This document shows, piece by piece, positions 26,825 to 36,244 of a stretch of 64,000 nt of DNA. Location of the stretch: NCBI RefSeq assembly GCF_003387075.1, contig NZ_QUMQ01000001.1:4898001-4962000 (forward strand). Reading direction: 5' to 3'. The stretch's first letter is position 1, and every line of letters starts with the position of its first letter. Origin of the DNA: Asanoa ferruginea (GTDB taxonomy: Bacteria; Actinomycetota; Actinomycetes; Mycobacteriales; Micromonosporaceae). The notes beneath the pieces are model-generated. The model was not told the origin of the DNA. It did not search any database and was given only the letters and a program-made list of their open reading frames with translations. The translations under genes and the position numbers were made by a program.

Positions 26825-27973
26825 ATGCGGATCGGCATCGTCAGCCCATACTCCTTCGACGTGCCGGGCGGCGTGCAGAACCACATCCTCGACCTCGCCG
26901 AGGCCCTGATCGGCCTGGGCCACGAGGTGAGCGTGCTGGCACCGGCCGACGACGAGGCCGACCTTCCCCCGTTCGTGGTTCCCGCCGGTCGCTCGGTCCG
27001 CTTTCCCTACAACGGTTCGGTGGCCCGGATCACCTTCGGCCCGGTCTCCAGCGCCCGGGTCCGCCGCTGGCTGGCCCGCGGCGATTTCGACGTGCTGCAC
27101 GTGCACGAACCGCTGGCGCTGAGCCTGTCGATGCTCGCGGTGCTCAACAGCCGCGGCCCGGTGGTGGCGACGTTCCACACGGCGATGACCCGGTCGCGCG
27201 CGCTGTCGGTCGCGCAGGGCGTGCTGCGCCTGGTGCTCGAACGCATCACGGCCCGGATCGCGGTCAGCGAGTTGGCCCGCAAGGTCCAGGTGGAGCACCT
27301 CGACGGCGGCGCGGTCGAGATCCCCAACGGGGTGACGGTCGCGCGCTATGCCGGTGCGACCCCATTGGACGGATGGCCGGGCACCGGTGGTTCGCTGGGC
27401 TTTCTCGGCCGGTTTACCGAGCAGCGCAAGGGTTTCCCGGTGCTGCGCGACGCGTTCGTCGCCTTGGCGGCCTCGCGGCCCGGGCTGCGCCTGCTGGTCG
27501 CCGGGCCCGGCGACCTCGACGACCTGCTGGAGGGGATCCCGCATGCGCTGCGGGACCGGGTTACCTACCTAGGTCTGGTGTCCGAGCAGGACAAGGCCCG
27601 GATGCTGCGCAGCGTCGACCTCTATGTCGCACCCAACATCGGCGGCGAGTCGTTCGGGATGATTTTGACCGAGGCGATGGCCGCGGGTACGGCGGTGGTG
27701 GCCAGCGACCTCGACGCGTTCCGCCGCGTCCTGGACGGAGGCCGGGCCGGCCGCCTGGTCCCGACGGGCGACGCGGTCGCGCTGCGCGACACGCTGGCGT
27801 CCCTTCTGGACGATCCACCCGGCCGGGCGGCGCTGGTGGAGAACGCGAACTCCGTCGTGGCCGGTTACGACTGGCCGGTGGTCGCCCTCCGGGTCCTCGA
27901 GGTCTACGCGGCCGCGATCGAGGCCACCGACGGCCGGGTCATCGACGTGGAGTGGTCCGAGCCGCGGCCCTAA
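26825..27973 (+). CDS. pimA: Phosphatidyl-myo-inositol alpha-mannosyltransferase
   Basis: 382 residues, GT-B fold, GT4 family. The N-terminal acceptor loop PGGVQNH (15-20) and C-terminal GESFGMILTEAMAAGTAVV with its E-x7-E motif are intact. It transfers the first mannose from GDP-mannose to phosphatidylinositol. ATG 26825 is preferred because AGGAGG (26811-26816) lies 8 nt upstream; a GTG at 26816 overlaps the ribosome site. The stop overlaps the convergent GPP34 gene (CTAA, 27970-27973). Confidence 0.94.
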   Translation: MRIGIVSPYSFDVPGGVQNHILDLAEALIGLGHEVSVLAPADDEADLPPFVVPAGRSVRFPYNGSVARITFGPVSSARVRRWLARGDFDVLHVHEPLALSLSMLAVLNSRGPVVATFHTAMTRSRALSVAQGVLRLVLERITARIAVSELARKVQVEHLDGGAVEIPNGVTVARYAGATPLDGWPGTGGSLGFLGRFTEQRKGFPVLRDAFVALAASRPGLRLLVAGPGDLDDLLEGIPHALRDRVTYLGLVSEQDKARMLRSVDLYVAPNIGGESFGMILTEAMAAGTAVVASDLDAFRRVLDGGRAGRLVPTGDAVALRDTLASLLDDPPGRAALVENANSVVAGYDWPVVALRVLEVYAAAIEATDGRVIDVEWSEPRP

Positions 27974-28620
27974 TTGCTGCCGGTCATGAACATCGTGGTG
28001 ATCGCGATGATCGACACCTGGACCTCGTCGAGCAGCGTGCGCACGGCCGCCGCCGGCCACGGGTCGGGAAGCGCCGCCAGCCGCCGCTCGATGTCGCCAC
28101 GCGCGACGCCGGGAAAGGCCGACGCGGTCAGCCCCGCGGCGAGGGCGAGCGTGGCCAACGCGTGGGTGCGGGCATCGGCGGGCGCGCCCGCCAACAGCGC
28201 GGCCAGCCGGCCACGGGTCTCGGTCTCCGGCGCCGGCTCGCCACCGTTGGTCGACGGAAAGCGGGTGCTCGGCACCAGCAACACCCGATGCCGCTCGCGC
28301 CGCAACACCCCGCGGTCGATCAGCCGGTCGAGGACGACGTCGCGCAACCCGCTGCGGAGCCCGTCGAGCAGCTCATCCGGGGTGGCGTCGCGGCCGTAGC
28401 TCGCGATGGCCCGCAGCCCGTGGTCGAGCACGGGGTCGCCGGTCGGGCCGGGTTGGTCGACGCGGACCCGCCCGCGGTCGAGGCGGACCCGGCCGGCTGC
28501 GGCGAGTTCGACCAGGACCGCACCGGCGAGCCCGTAGTCGAGGGTGCCGGAGTCGGAGGTCGGCGTGCCGTCGTCTTCGTAGCCCAGCAGCAGGAGCTCC
28601 TCGGCCAGATTGACGCTCAT
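27970..28620 (-). CDS. GPP34 family phosphoprotein (GOLPH3-like)
   Basis: 216 residues beginning LAEELLLLGYEDDGTP, the start of the Golgi phosphoprotein 3/GPP34 fold. Eukaryotic members bind phosphatidylinositol 4-phosphate; bacterial ones are uncharacterised. The position beside the PI-mannoside operon is suggestive, but the gene is convergent, not in the operon. ATG 28620 has TACCAT (complement of 28627-28632) 6 nt upstream, so a leaderless start is chosen over codons upstream. Confidence 0.82.
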   Translation of the reverse strand: MSVNLAEELLLLGYEDDGTPTSDSGTLDYGLAGAVLVELAAAGRVRLDRGRVRVDQPGPTGDPVLDHGLRAIASYGRDATPDELLDGLRSGLRDVVLDRLIDRGVLRRERHRVLLVPSTRFPSTNGGEPAPETETRGRLAALLAGAPADARTHALATLALAAGLTASAFPGVARGDIERRLAALPDPWPAAAVRTLLDEVQVSIIAITTMFMTGSN

Positions 28621-28844
28621 GTGTCCATGGTAGAGGCTGGCCTCCACTGTGTACGGCGCCGTGACTGGTGTTGTCTGCGCACACGATTGAGGCGCCCGTG
28701 GCGCGGGTCACATCGGGGCGATTTCTTCCGACGGTGGGCAAAGCGAGCTGACCTGCACGGACACCCCTGTTGTCACGGTCGGTAACCGGCGGATCCCAAT
28801 GGTGACATGATCCCTGCCCACGCCCTCGCATTACGATGCGCAGC

Positions 28845-29387
28845 ATGTGGTGGGTCGTAGTCGTGGTCGTCGCCGTGACGGTGCTGGCCACCTACCTGAC
28901 GTGGACGGCGCAGCGGGTGGACCGCCTGCACGACCGCTCCGCGGCCGCCGCACGCTCGCTCGACGCCCACCTGATGCGCCGGGCGGCGGCGGCCGCCGTG
29001 CTGGCCGAGGACCACCAGTTCCCGGAGCTATACGCCGCGGCGCGGGCGGCTCTGGACGCGGAGGACGAGGAACGCGAGGCGGCGGAAAACGACCTGACCC
29101 GGGAACTGCGGGCGGTGCCGCTCTGGACGGACGACCCGGGCGCGGACCCGGTGATGTCGGCCAGCCGCCGGTTGGCGCTGGCCAGGCAGGTGCACAACGA
29201 CCTGGCCCGCGAGGCCCACGCGGCGCGCCGGCGCCCCTTGGTGCGGATCCTGCTGCTCACCCGCCGGCACGACCGCCCGAGGTTCTTCGACATCGACGAC
29301 CCGACACTGGTCCCAGCGCGCCCGATGGCCCCGATCTCCCCGGCCCCCGCAGTGGCCCCACCACCATCAGCGGGAGTGACGGGCTAA
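28845..29387 (+). CDS. Single-pass membrane protein, conserved hypothetical
   Basis: 180 residues. A strong N-terminal membrane helix (WWVVVVVVAVTVLATYLTW), then a helical coiled-coil-like region rich in Ala, Arg and Glu (about 25-130), and a Pro-rich tail. The N-terminus resembles LemA-type topology, but I cannot assign a family. ATG 28845 is preferred over ATG 28836 because TACGAT (28832-28837) lies 7 nt before it, fitting a leaderless start. Similar genes stand near pimA in related actinomycetes, from memory. Confidence 0.65.
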   Translation: MWWVVVVVVAVTVLATYLTWTAQRVDRLHDRSAAAARSLDAHLMRRAAAAAVLAEDHQFPELYAAARAALDAEDEEREAAENDLTRELRAVPLWTDDPGADPVMSASRRLALARQVHNDLAREAHAARRRPLVRILLLTRRHDRPRFFDIDDPTLVPARPMAPISPAPAVAPPPSAGVTG

Positions 29388-29482
29388 CAAGCCGGCGTCA
29401 GCCCGGTCTGCGCGCCGACCGAGCCGCGGCCCATCCGTCGCCTGTGCGCCTGATGCACCGACCAATGGCCGCCCCCAAGCTA

Positions 29483-29624
29483 GGGGCGGGTCCCGTTGTC
29501 GGGCGTAGCCCAAAGGTCAGGATGTTCGGGCGGTGACAAGGTGGAGCGCCCAGCTGGACGAACGACCTTGTCACCGCCCGAAGATCCTGATGCCCTTGCG
29601 GAGACCGACAACGGGACCCGCCCC
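29483..29624. repeat. Large inverted repeat upstream of pdxS
   Basis: A 142-nt element in the 509-nt gap before pdxS. Outer arms 29483-29502 and 29605-29624 are perfect 20-nt complements. Inner arms 29519-29541 and 29566-29588 match at 22 of 23 positions. They are separated by symmetric 16-nt unpaired stretches and enclose a 24-nt central loop. Folded as RNA or cruciform it would be very stable. It may be a miniature inverted-repeat element, a regulatory RNA or a terminator. Confidence 0.85.
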
Positions 29625-29679
29625 GGACCTCCGGCTGGGTCCCCGTAGCTCGGGTCGGGGTCCGGGGCAGCGCCCCGGT

Positions 29680-29699
29680 GGGGCTCCGGTCGGAGCCCC
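29680..29699. repeat. Short GC hairpin downstream of the large inverted repeat
   Basis: GGGGCTCCG and CGGAGCCCC are perfect 9-bp complements around two bases. Adjacent sequence (GTCCGGGGCAGCGCCCCGG, from about 29660) forms a further hairpin. Such GC hairpins recur in actinomycete intergenic DNA, from memory. Confidence 0.5.
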
Positions 29700-29734
29700 G
29701 AAGGAACTAAGCCCAACCCACGACGAACCTCCAA

Positions 29735-29792
29735 CCCCGGCGGGAGCAACGGACCGCGCCCCAGACGAACCCGGGACCAGATCTAGATCGAG
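29735..29792 (+). repeat. Dispersed repeat, copy A (upstream of pdxS)
   Basis: Begins CCCCGGCGGGAGC and ends CCCGGGACCAGATCT plus an AT-rich tail. A second, directly oriented copy with only a few differences lies at 32045-32100, upstream of yebC. Both stand roughly 100-140 nt before a start codon. Confidence 0.7.
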
Positions 29793-29896
29793 AATGGTGG
29801 TGAAGGCCACCGTGGGGTCGATTGGATATCGGGTAGGGGCCAATTCCGCATTACCCTGGCTGCGGTAAGGCGAACCTGAGAGAGGGAGTGGCCCAC

Positions 29897-30805
29897 GTGA
29901 CCGAGACCACCGAGCAGGGCAGCGGCGTGACCGGCACGTCGCGGGTCAAGCGCGGCATGGCCGAGATGCTCAAGGGCGGTGTGATCATGGATGTGGTCAC
30001 CGCCGAGCAGGCCAAGATCGCTGAAGACGCGGGTGCGGTGGCGGTCATGGCGCTCGAGCGGGTGCCGGCTGACATCCGGGCGCAGGGTGGCGTGTCGCGG
30101 ATGAGCGACCCCGACATGATCGACGGGATCATCAACGCCGTGTCGATTCCGGTGATGGCCAAGGCGCGGATCGGGCACTTCGTCGAGGCGCGGATCCTCC
30201 AGGCGCTCGGGGTCGACTACGTCGACGAGTCCGAGGTGCTGACGCCGGCTGACTACAGCAACCACATCGACAAGTGGGCGTTCAGCGTGCCGTTCGTGTG
30301 CGGCGCGACCAATCTCGGCGAGGCGCTGCGGCGCATTACCGAGGGCGCGGCGATGATCCGGTCGAAGGGCGAGGCCGGCACCGGCGACGTGTCCAACGCG
30401 ACCACGCACATGCGCAAGATCGGTGGCGAGATCCGGCGGCTGACGTCGCTGTCGCCCGACGAGCTCTATGTCGCGGCCAAGGAGCTACAGGCGCCCTATG
30501 ACCTGGTGGTCGAGATCGCCCGCACCGGCAAGCTGCCGGTCGTGCTGTTCACCGCCGGCGGCATCGCGACCCCCGCCGACGCGGCGATGATGATGCAGCT
30601 CGGCGCCGAGGGCGTGTTCGTCGGGTCGGGCATCTTCAAGTCCGGCAACCCGGCCCAGCGCGCGGCGGCGATCGTCAAGGCCACCACCTTCCACGACGAC
30701 CCGGAGATGCTCGCCAAGGTCTCCCGCGGTCTCGGCGAGGCAATGGTCGGCATCAACGTCGACGAGATCCCGCAGCCGCACCGGCTCGCCGAGCGTGGCT
30801 GGTGA
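29897..30805 (+). CDS. pdxS: Pyridoxal 5'-phosphate synthase, lyase subunit
   Basis: 302 residues, TIM barrel. Asp32, Lys89 (MAKARIGHF) and Lys157 (RSKGEAGTG) correspond to the Schiff-base residues Asp24, Lys81 and Lys149 of Bacillus PdxS. With PdxT it makes PLP from ribose 5-phosphate, glyceraldehyde 3-phosphate and ammonia. GTG 29897 has GAGAGAGGGAG about 8 nt upstream; GTG 29888 would sit inside that site. A TACCCT at 29852-29857 may be its -10. The stop overlaps pdxT (GTGA, 30802-30805). Confidence 0.96.
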   Translation: MTETTEQGSGVTGTSRVKRGMAEMLKGGVIMDVVTAEQAKIAEDAGAVAVMALERVPADIRAQGGVSRMSDPDMIDGIINAVSIPVMAKARIGHFVEARILQALGVDYVDESEVLTPADYSNHIDKWAFSVPFVCGATNLGEALRRITEGAAMIRSKGEAGTGDVSNATTHMRKIGGEIRRLTSLSPDELYVAAKELQAPYDLVVEIARTGKLPVVLFTAGGIATPADAAMMMQLGAEGVFVGSGIFKSGNPAQRAAAIVKATTFHDDPEMLAKVSRGLGEAMVGINVDEIPQPHRLAERGW

Positions 30806-31422
30806 CCGCTCGTCCCGTTGTCGGCGTGTTCGCCCTACAGGGCGACGTGCGGGAGCATGTCAGCGCGCTGACGTCGCTCGGCGTGACGGCTGTTCCGGTG
30901 CGCCGCCCGGGTGAGCTCGACGACGTCGACGGCCTGGTCATTCCCGGTGGCGAGTCGACGACGATGAGCAAGCTCTCGATCGACTTCGGCCTGTTCGACC
31001 CGATCGCGAAGCGGATCGCCGACGGGATGCCCGTCTACGGCTCGTGCGCCGGCATGATCATGCTGGCCTCGACCGTCCTCGACGGGCGTCCGGACCAGCG
31101 AAGCTTCGGCGCGATACCGATGACGGTGCGGCGCAATGCGTTCGGGCGGCAGGTGGACTCGTTCGAGGCTCCGGTCGCGGTGGCCGGCATCGAGGGGGAG
31201 CCCTTCCACGCGGTCTTCATCCGGGCGCCGTGGGTGGAGTCGGTCGGAGACGAGGTCACGGTGCTGGGTTCGATCGAGCGGGCGGGTGTCGACGGTGCGG
31301 TGGCACCGCACATCGTGGCCGTCCGGCACGGCGCGGCGCTGGCGACGTCGTTCCACCCGGAGCTGACGGGCGATCTGCGCCTGCACGAGCTGTTCGTGGG
31401 GATGGTCCGCGAAGCGGCCTGA
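30802..31422 (+). CDS. pdxT: Pyridoxal 5'-phosphate synthase, glutaminase subunit
   Basis: 206 residues, class I glutamine amidotransferase. The triad is Cys82 (YGSCAGM), His185 and Glu187 (SFHPEL); GGESTTM (49-55) shapes the oxyanion site. It feeds ammonia to PdxS in a dodecameric complex. The start overlaps the pdxS stop. A 19-bp perfect stem-loop follows 5 nt after the stop. Confidence 0.96.
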   Translation: MTARPVVGVFALQGDVREHVSALTSLGVTAVPVRRPGELDDVDGLVIPGGESTTMSKLSIDFGLFDPIAKRIADGMPVYGSCAGMIMLASTVLDGRPDQRSFGAIPMTVRRNAFGRQVDSFEAPVAVAGIEGEPFHAVFIRAPWVESVGDEVTVLGSIERAGVDGAVAPHIVAVRHGAALATSFHPELTGDLRLHELFVGMVREAA

Positions 31423-31427
31423 CGTGT

Positions 31428-31477
31428 AGATCTAGGTAAATAGATGCTGCTGGGGCTACATCTATTTACCTAGATCT
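31428..31477 (+). terminator. Perfect 19-bp stem-loop after pdxT
   Basis: AGATCTAGGTAAATAGATG (31428-31446) and its exact complement (31459-31477) flank the 12-nt loop CTGCTGGGGCTA. The arms are unusually AT-rich for this genome and no T-tract follows, so terminator function is inferred from position only. It could instead be an mRNA-stabilising 3' end or a protein site. Confidence 0.65.
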
Positions 31478-31644
31478 CCAACGGCCTGCGACTTTCTTCG
31501 CGAATCGGGCCTGCGAGATGCACGGCGCCGTAGTACGTGATCTTGCCGGCCCGGCCGGTGGTCGGAGACGGCGACCGCCAGGGTCGACGCGGACGCGTCG
31601 CACGGGCGGCGGCCCCAGCCGCCGTCGGCCATACCCGTTGTCGC

Positions 31645-31800
31645 ACCGCCAGCAGCGGTCCGGCCGTCGTGCGGCGCGGCTCTGGTCGTACCGCCAGTGG
31701 CGGTCCGGCCGCGTGCGGCCCGGCTCTGGTCGTACCGCCAGCGGCGGTCCGGCCCGTTGCGCGGCCCGGCTCTGGTCACACCGCCAGTAGGCGACGTTCC
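31645..31800. repeat. Tandem repeat, about 45-bp unit
   Basis: ACCGCCAG starts units at 31645, 31690, 31734 and 31780, each followed by a CGGTCCGGCC core and GGCTCTGGTC. Periods are 45, 44 and 46 nt. It lies in the 838-nt gap between pdxT and yebC; open frames across it are short repeated peptides and are not called. Confidence 0.75.
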
Positions 31801-32014
31801 CCTTGGTCAACTGAACCGCCGGTAGGCCACGGTCCCCTTGGTCAACACGGCCACCGGACCGCGCGGACCGCCGCCGATGCCGATCCCACCCGCGGCGATA
31901 GCGCGGCGAAGCGGTGAGTGATCTTCGGCGGCTTGCCGTGGCGGCTGAACCGGATCGCTTCTGTCCTGGGGCCACGACCAGAATCTTGCGCCCTTTCCCA
32001 CCGCGGGCCTGGCA

Positions 32015-32041
32015 GGGTCGGGCCCCCCCAGGGCCCGACCC
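32015..32041 (+). repeat. 11-bp GC hairpin upstream of yebC
   Basis: GGGTCGGGCCC (32015-32025) pairs perfectly with GGGCCCGACCC (32031-32041) around a 5-nt loop. It stands directly before the dispersed repeat copy B. Confidence 0.6.
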
Positions 32042-32044
32042 GGT

Positions 32045-32100
32045 CCCCGGCGGGAGCGACGGTCGCGCCCACGGCGGACCCGGGACCAGATCTCGATCTC
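32045..32100 (+). repeat. Dispersed repeat, copy B (upstream of yebC)
   Basis: Directly oriented relative of copy A at 29735-29792. Shared blocks are CCCCGGCGGGAGC, CGCGCCC and ACCCGGGACCAGATCT. Its end runs into a hexanucleotide microsatellite that copy A lacks. Confidence 0.7.
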
Positions 32101-32124
32101 GATCTCGATCTCGATCTCGATCTT
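32089..32124 (+). repeat. GATCTC hexanucleotide microsatellite
   Basis: Five perfect GATCTC units followed by one GATCTT. It overlaps the 3' end of dispersed repeat copy B and ends 137 nt before yebC. Its copy number may vary by slippage. Because it is outside a gene, any effect would be on expression. Confidence 0.9.
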
Positions 32125-32260
32125 GGTCGATGGCGTTGGCTGGATCATGCTCGATTGAGGCGGCTGGGGGAGACGCATGTCTCGTCGGTAGACTTGGTGG
32201 CTTGGGCAGCCCAGCCCGCCCGTTTCCGCTGCCCATCTGGGGTTATTTCGGAGGTCATCC

Positions 32261-33013
<753 letters not shown>

Positions 33014-33029
33014 GTTCCCACCGTTTTCC

Positions 33030-33069
33030 ACACAACCCGACCGCGCGGGGCTGCGCTGTCGGGTTGTGT
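33030..33069 (+). terminator. Terminator hairpin of yebC
   Basis: ACACAACCCGAC (33030-33041) pairs perfectly with GTCGGGTTGTGT (33058-33069). The 16-nt loop is GC-rich. It stands 17 nt after the yebC stop. Confidence 0.8.
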
Positions 33070-33147
33070 CCGTATTGCCCCGACGTTATCCACAGTCCAT
33101 AGTGGTCAGACAGCGGATCGCTCCCGCCCGCCGGTAAATTGAGCTGC

Positions 33148-34737
33148 GTGAACGAGCCGCGCCGCAATGGGCCTTCCTGGTTGTCCGACGCTGTCCTCTA
33201 TCAGATCTATCCGCAGAGTTTCGCCGACTCCAACGGCGACGGGATCGGTGATCTCGCGGGCGTCCTCGAGCGCCTCGACTACCTGCGGTGGCTGGGTGTC
33301 GACACGGTGTGGTTCAGCCCGTGCTTCCGGTCGCCGTTCGCCGACGCGGGCTACGACGTGAGCGACTACCTCTCGATCGCGCCGCGCTATGGGACCAACG
33401 ACGACCTGGTCGCGGTCACCGAGGCGGCGCGCGAGCGGGGCATCCGCATCATGCTCGACCTGGTCGCCGGGCACACCTCCGACCAGCACCCGTGGTTCCG
33501 GGCCTGGGCCGACGACCCCGACGACGACCGCTTCATCTGGTCGCCGAAGGTGGGTTCGCCGGCGGGTGCGTGGGCGCCGGCGCCGGGGAAGCGCGGCGGC
33601 TACTTCATGCTCAACTTCTATCCGTGCCAGCCGGCGCTCAACTTCGGCTACGCCCGCGACGACGCGCGTGAGCCGTGGCGGCAGGCGGTCGACGCGCCGG
33701 GTCCGCGGGCCAACCGTGAGGCGCTGCGCGAGATCATGGCCTTCTGGTTCGACCGCGGGGTGAGTGGCTTCCGGGTCGACATGGCGGCGTCGCTGGTCAA
33801 GGACGACCCCGGCTACGTGGAGACCGGCAAGCTCTGGGGCGAGATGCGGGCGTGGATCGACCGCGCCTACCCCGACAACGTGCTGATTCCAGAGTGGGGC
33901 GACCCGGCGGTCGCGGTGCCGGCCGGTTTCCACGCTGACTTCTTCCTGCATTTCCGGGGTACGGCGTTGCGGTCCCTCTGGCACCTCGGCATCGGCACGG
34001 CCGACCCGTCGTGGTCGACCGGGCCCGCTTACTTCGACGCCGAAGGACTTGGTGCGATCACCGAGTTCGTCAACCAGTGGCAGACGGCCGCCGAGGTGAT
34101 CGCCGGAGCGGGGCAGATCGCGCTGCCGACGTCCAACCACGACTACGCCCGGCTGGTCACCGGCACGCGGTCGCGCGAGCACGTGGGCGCGGCCTTCGCG
34201 TTCCTGATGACGTGGCCGACGCTGCCGACGATCTACTACGGCGACGAGATTGGCATGCGCTACCTCCCCGACCTGCCCGACAAGGAGGGCAGCGTGCTGG
34301 GGCCGACGAACAATCGCACGGGGTCGCGCACCCCGATGCAGTGGGATTCCTCGCCCAACGCCGGCTTCTCGACGGCGCCGGCCGACCAGCTCTACCTGCC
34401 GATCGATCCCGATCCGGCCCGGCCGACGGTGGCCGCCCAGCGGGCCGACGAGGGGTCGCTGCTGCATCTGGTGCGCCGGTTGATCGCCCTCCGGCGGGCC
34501 ACGCCCGCGCTGGGCAGCGGGGCCGCGGTCGAGGTGCTGCACTCGGGCTACCCGTTCGTCTACACGCGCGGCGGCACCCACCTGGTGGCGATCAACCCGC
34601 GGCGCGCGCCCGCGACGGCCGCGCTGCCGGCGGGGCTGGTCCGCGACAGCGTCCGCGCGCTGGAGGTGCACGGTGCCCGGCTGGGCGAGACGGAGGTGAA
34701 GATCGACGGCTTCGGGTACGGGATCTACGAGCTCTGA
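33148..34737 (+). CDS. GH13 alpha-glucosidase-type glycosidase
   Basis: 529 residues, complete GH13 barrel. Conserved region I DLVAGHTSDQH, region II GFRVDM with nucleophile Asp211, region III IPEWGDP with acid/base Glu249, region IV SNHDYAR with Asp332. The overall length and DSNGDGIGDLAGV start resemble oligo-1,6-glucosidases and alpha-glucosidases; no signal peptide is present, so it acts in the cytoplasm. The exact substrate is not readable. GTG 33148 lies 7 nt after TAAATT (33135-33140), a likely leaderless start. Confidence 0.9.
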   Translation: MNEPRRNGPSWLSDAVLYQIYPQSFADSNGDGIGDLAGVLERLDYLRWLGVDTVWFSPCFRSPFADAGYDVSDYLSIAPRYGTNDDLVAVTEAARERGIRIMLDLVAGHTSDQHPWFRAWADDPDDDRFIWSPKVGSPAGAWAPAPGKRGGYFMLNFYPCQPALNFGYARDDAREPWRQAVDAPGPRANREALREIMAFWFDRGVSGFRVDMAASLVKDDPGYVETGKLWGEMRAWIDRAYPDNVLIPEWGDPAVAVPAGFHADFFLHFRGTALRSLWHLGIGTADPSWSTGPAYFDAEGLGAITEFVNQWQTAAEVIAGAGQIALPTSNHDYARLVTGTRSREHVGAAFAFLMTWPTLPTIYYGDEIGMRYLPDLPDKEGSVLGPTNNRTGSRTPMQWDSSPNAGFSTAPADQLYLPIDPDPARPTVAAQRADEGSLLHLVRRLIALRRATPALGSGAAVEVLHSGYPFVYTRGGTHLVAINPRRAPATAALPAGLVRDSVRALEVHGARLGETEVKIDGFGYGIYEL

Positions 34738-34804
34738 TCGTGCCGGCCAGCACCGTGGAATTGGACCGTGTGAGCGGGGGTGATGGGGGATAGCGTCGGA
34801 CAGT

Positions 34805-35833
34805 ATGGATCTTGCTTCTGCGCAGGCGCTCTGGGAGCCCATTCCGGGCTGGCTCAACACGGCGAGCTACGGGCTGCCACCGAAGCCGGCATGGGACGCG
34901 CTGCAGTCGGCGCTCGATGACTGGCGGGTCGGCCGCACGTCGTGGGAGCCGTGGGACGAGGCGACAAAGCGGTCCCGGGCGTCCTACGCGCGGCTGATCG
35001 GGGTGCCGGTCGCCGACGTCGCGGTCGGCAGCGCGGTCTCGCAGATGGTCGCACCGATCGCGGCCGCCCTGCCGTCAGGCACTCGGGTGGTCGTGCCCGA
35101 GGGCGACTTCACCTCGATCGTGTTTCCCTGGGCGGTGCACGGGCTCGAGGTCGTGGGCGTGCCGGTCGAGAAGCTGGCCGATGCGGTCGAGCCGGGCGTC
35201 GGCGTGGTCGCGTTCAGCGTGGTGCAGTCGGCCGACGGCGCGATCGCCGCCTACGAAGAGATCGTCGCCGCGGCGCGGTCGGTCGGTGCGCTGGTGATCG
35301 TCGACGGCACGCAGGCGTGCGGCTGGTTCCCGTTCGACGGGTCGCTGGCCGACGCGGTGGTGACCGGTGGCTACAAGTGGCTGATGGGTCCGCGGGGCAC
35401 GGCCTACGGCTACTACTCGCCGGCGCTGCGCGAGCGGATGACGCCGTCGGCGGCCGGCTGGTACGCCGGTGCCGACCCGCACGGCTCCTACTACGGGCTG
35501 CCGCTGCGGCTGGCCGACGACGCCCGCCGGTTCGACATCTCGCCGGCGTGGCACAGCTTCGTCGGCTGCGCGCCGGCGCTCGAACTGATCGAGGAGATCG
35601 GCGTCGGCGCGATCCACGAGCACAACGTGCGGCTGGCTGATCGGTTCCTGGCGGGGCTCGGTAAGCCGGCGGCGGGCAGCGCGATCGTCGTGGTCGACGT
35701 GCCTGATGCCGAGGCCAAGCTCGACCGCGCCGGCATCCGGGCCGCGGTGCGCGCCGGCCGGGTGCGGGCCAGCTTCCACGTCTACTCGACCGACCACGAC
35801 GTCGATCTGGCCTTGGAAGCCCTGACCGGCTGA
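34805..35833 (+). CDS. Aminotransferase class V-fold PLP enzyme
   Basis: 342 residues, cysteine desulfurase/isopenicillin-N-epimerase-like fold. Schiff-base Lys191 (TGGYKWLMGPRG) and the pyridine-binding Asp167 (VIVDGTQACG) are clear. The family includes many reactions, and no specific one can be claimed. TAGCGT (34791-34796) lies 8 nt before ATG 34805, compatible with a leaderless start. It follows the GH13 gene by 67 nt. Confidence 0.85.
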   Translation: MDLASAQALWEPIPGWLNTASYGLPPKPAWDALQSALDDWRVGRTSWEPWDEATKRSRASYARLIGVPVADVAVGSAVSQMVAPIAAALPSGTRVVVPEGDFTSIVFPWAVHGLEVVGVPVEKLADAVEPGVGVVAFSVVQSADGAIAAYEEIVAAARSVGALVIVDGTQACGWFPFDGSLADAVVTGGYKWLMGPRGTAYGYYSPALRERMTPSAAGWYAGADPHGSYYGLPLRLADDARRFDISPAWHSFVGCAPALELIEEIGVGAIHEHNVRLADRFLAGLGKPAAGSAIVVVDVPDAEAKLDRAGIRAAVRAGRVRASFHVYSTDHDVDLALEALTG

Positions 35834-35954
35834 GCCCGCCGGTGCGTCTTGCCTGGACCACGCCTTGGCGCCGGGCGCGACGCGAACGCTAACGTCGCGA
35901 AGCGACGAGTGCCGCTCGGCTGCGCTTGGCCGCTCGGGCCCGGTTGGCTCGCAG

Positions 35955-36240
35955 GCCTGGTTGGGCCCGCGAGGGCGCGGGCTTGGGCTGCCCGCGAGGC
36001 GCGGCCTGGTTGGGCCGCGAGGGCGCGGGCTTGGGCTGCCCGCGAGGCGCGGCCTGGTTGGGCCCGCAAGGGCGCGGGCTTGGGCTGCCCGCGAGGCGCG
36101 GCCTGGTTGGGCCCGCAAGGGCGCGGGCCTGGGCTGCCCGCGAGGGCGCGGGCCTGGGCTGCCCGCGAGGCGCGGGCCTGGGCGGCGCGAGGCGCGGGCC
36201 TGGGCGGCGCGAGGCGCGGGCCTGGGCGGCCCGCAAGGGC
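35955..36240. repeat. Tandem repeat, 48-49-bp unit, then shorter units
   Basis: GCCTGGTTGGGCC starts units at 35955, 36004, 36052 and 36101, each including GGGCGCGGGCTTGGGCTGCCCGCGAGG in a near-identical form. From about 36121 the array collapses to 20-29-nt units (GCGCGGGCCTGGGC). It fills the 411-nt gap between two convergent genes. Confidence 0.85.
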
Positions 36241-36244
36241 CGGC

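Noticed and set aside
31466-32236. 256-codon open frame on minus between pdxT and yebC
   Set aside because: It crosses a tandem repeat, a microsatellite and a GC hairpin; the peptide only repeats short Arg/Ala-rich units.
33106-34860. Open frame of 584 codons on minus opposite the GH13 gene
   Set aside because: Antisense shadow of a gene with all its catalytic motifs on plus.
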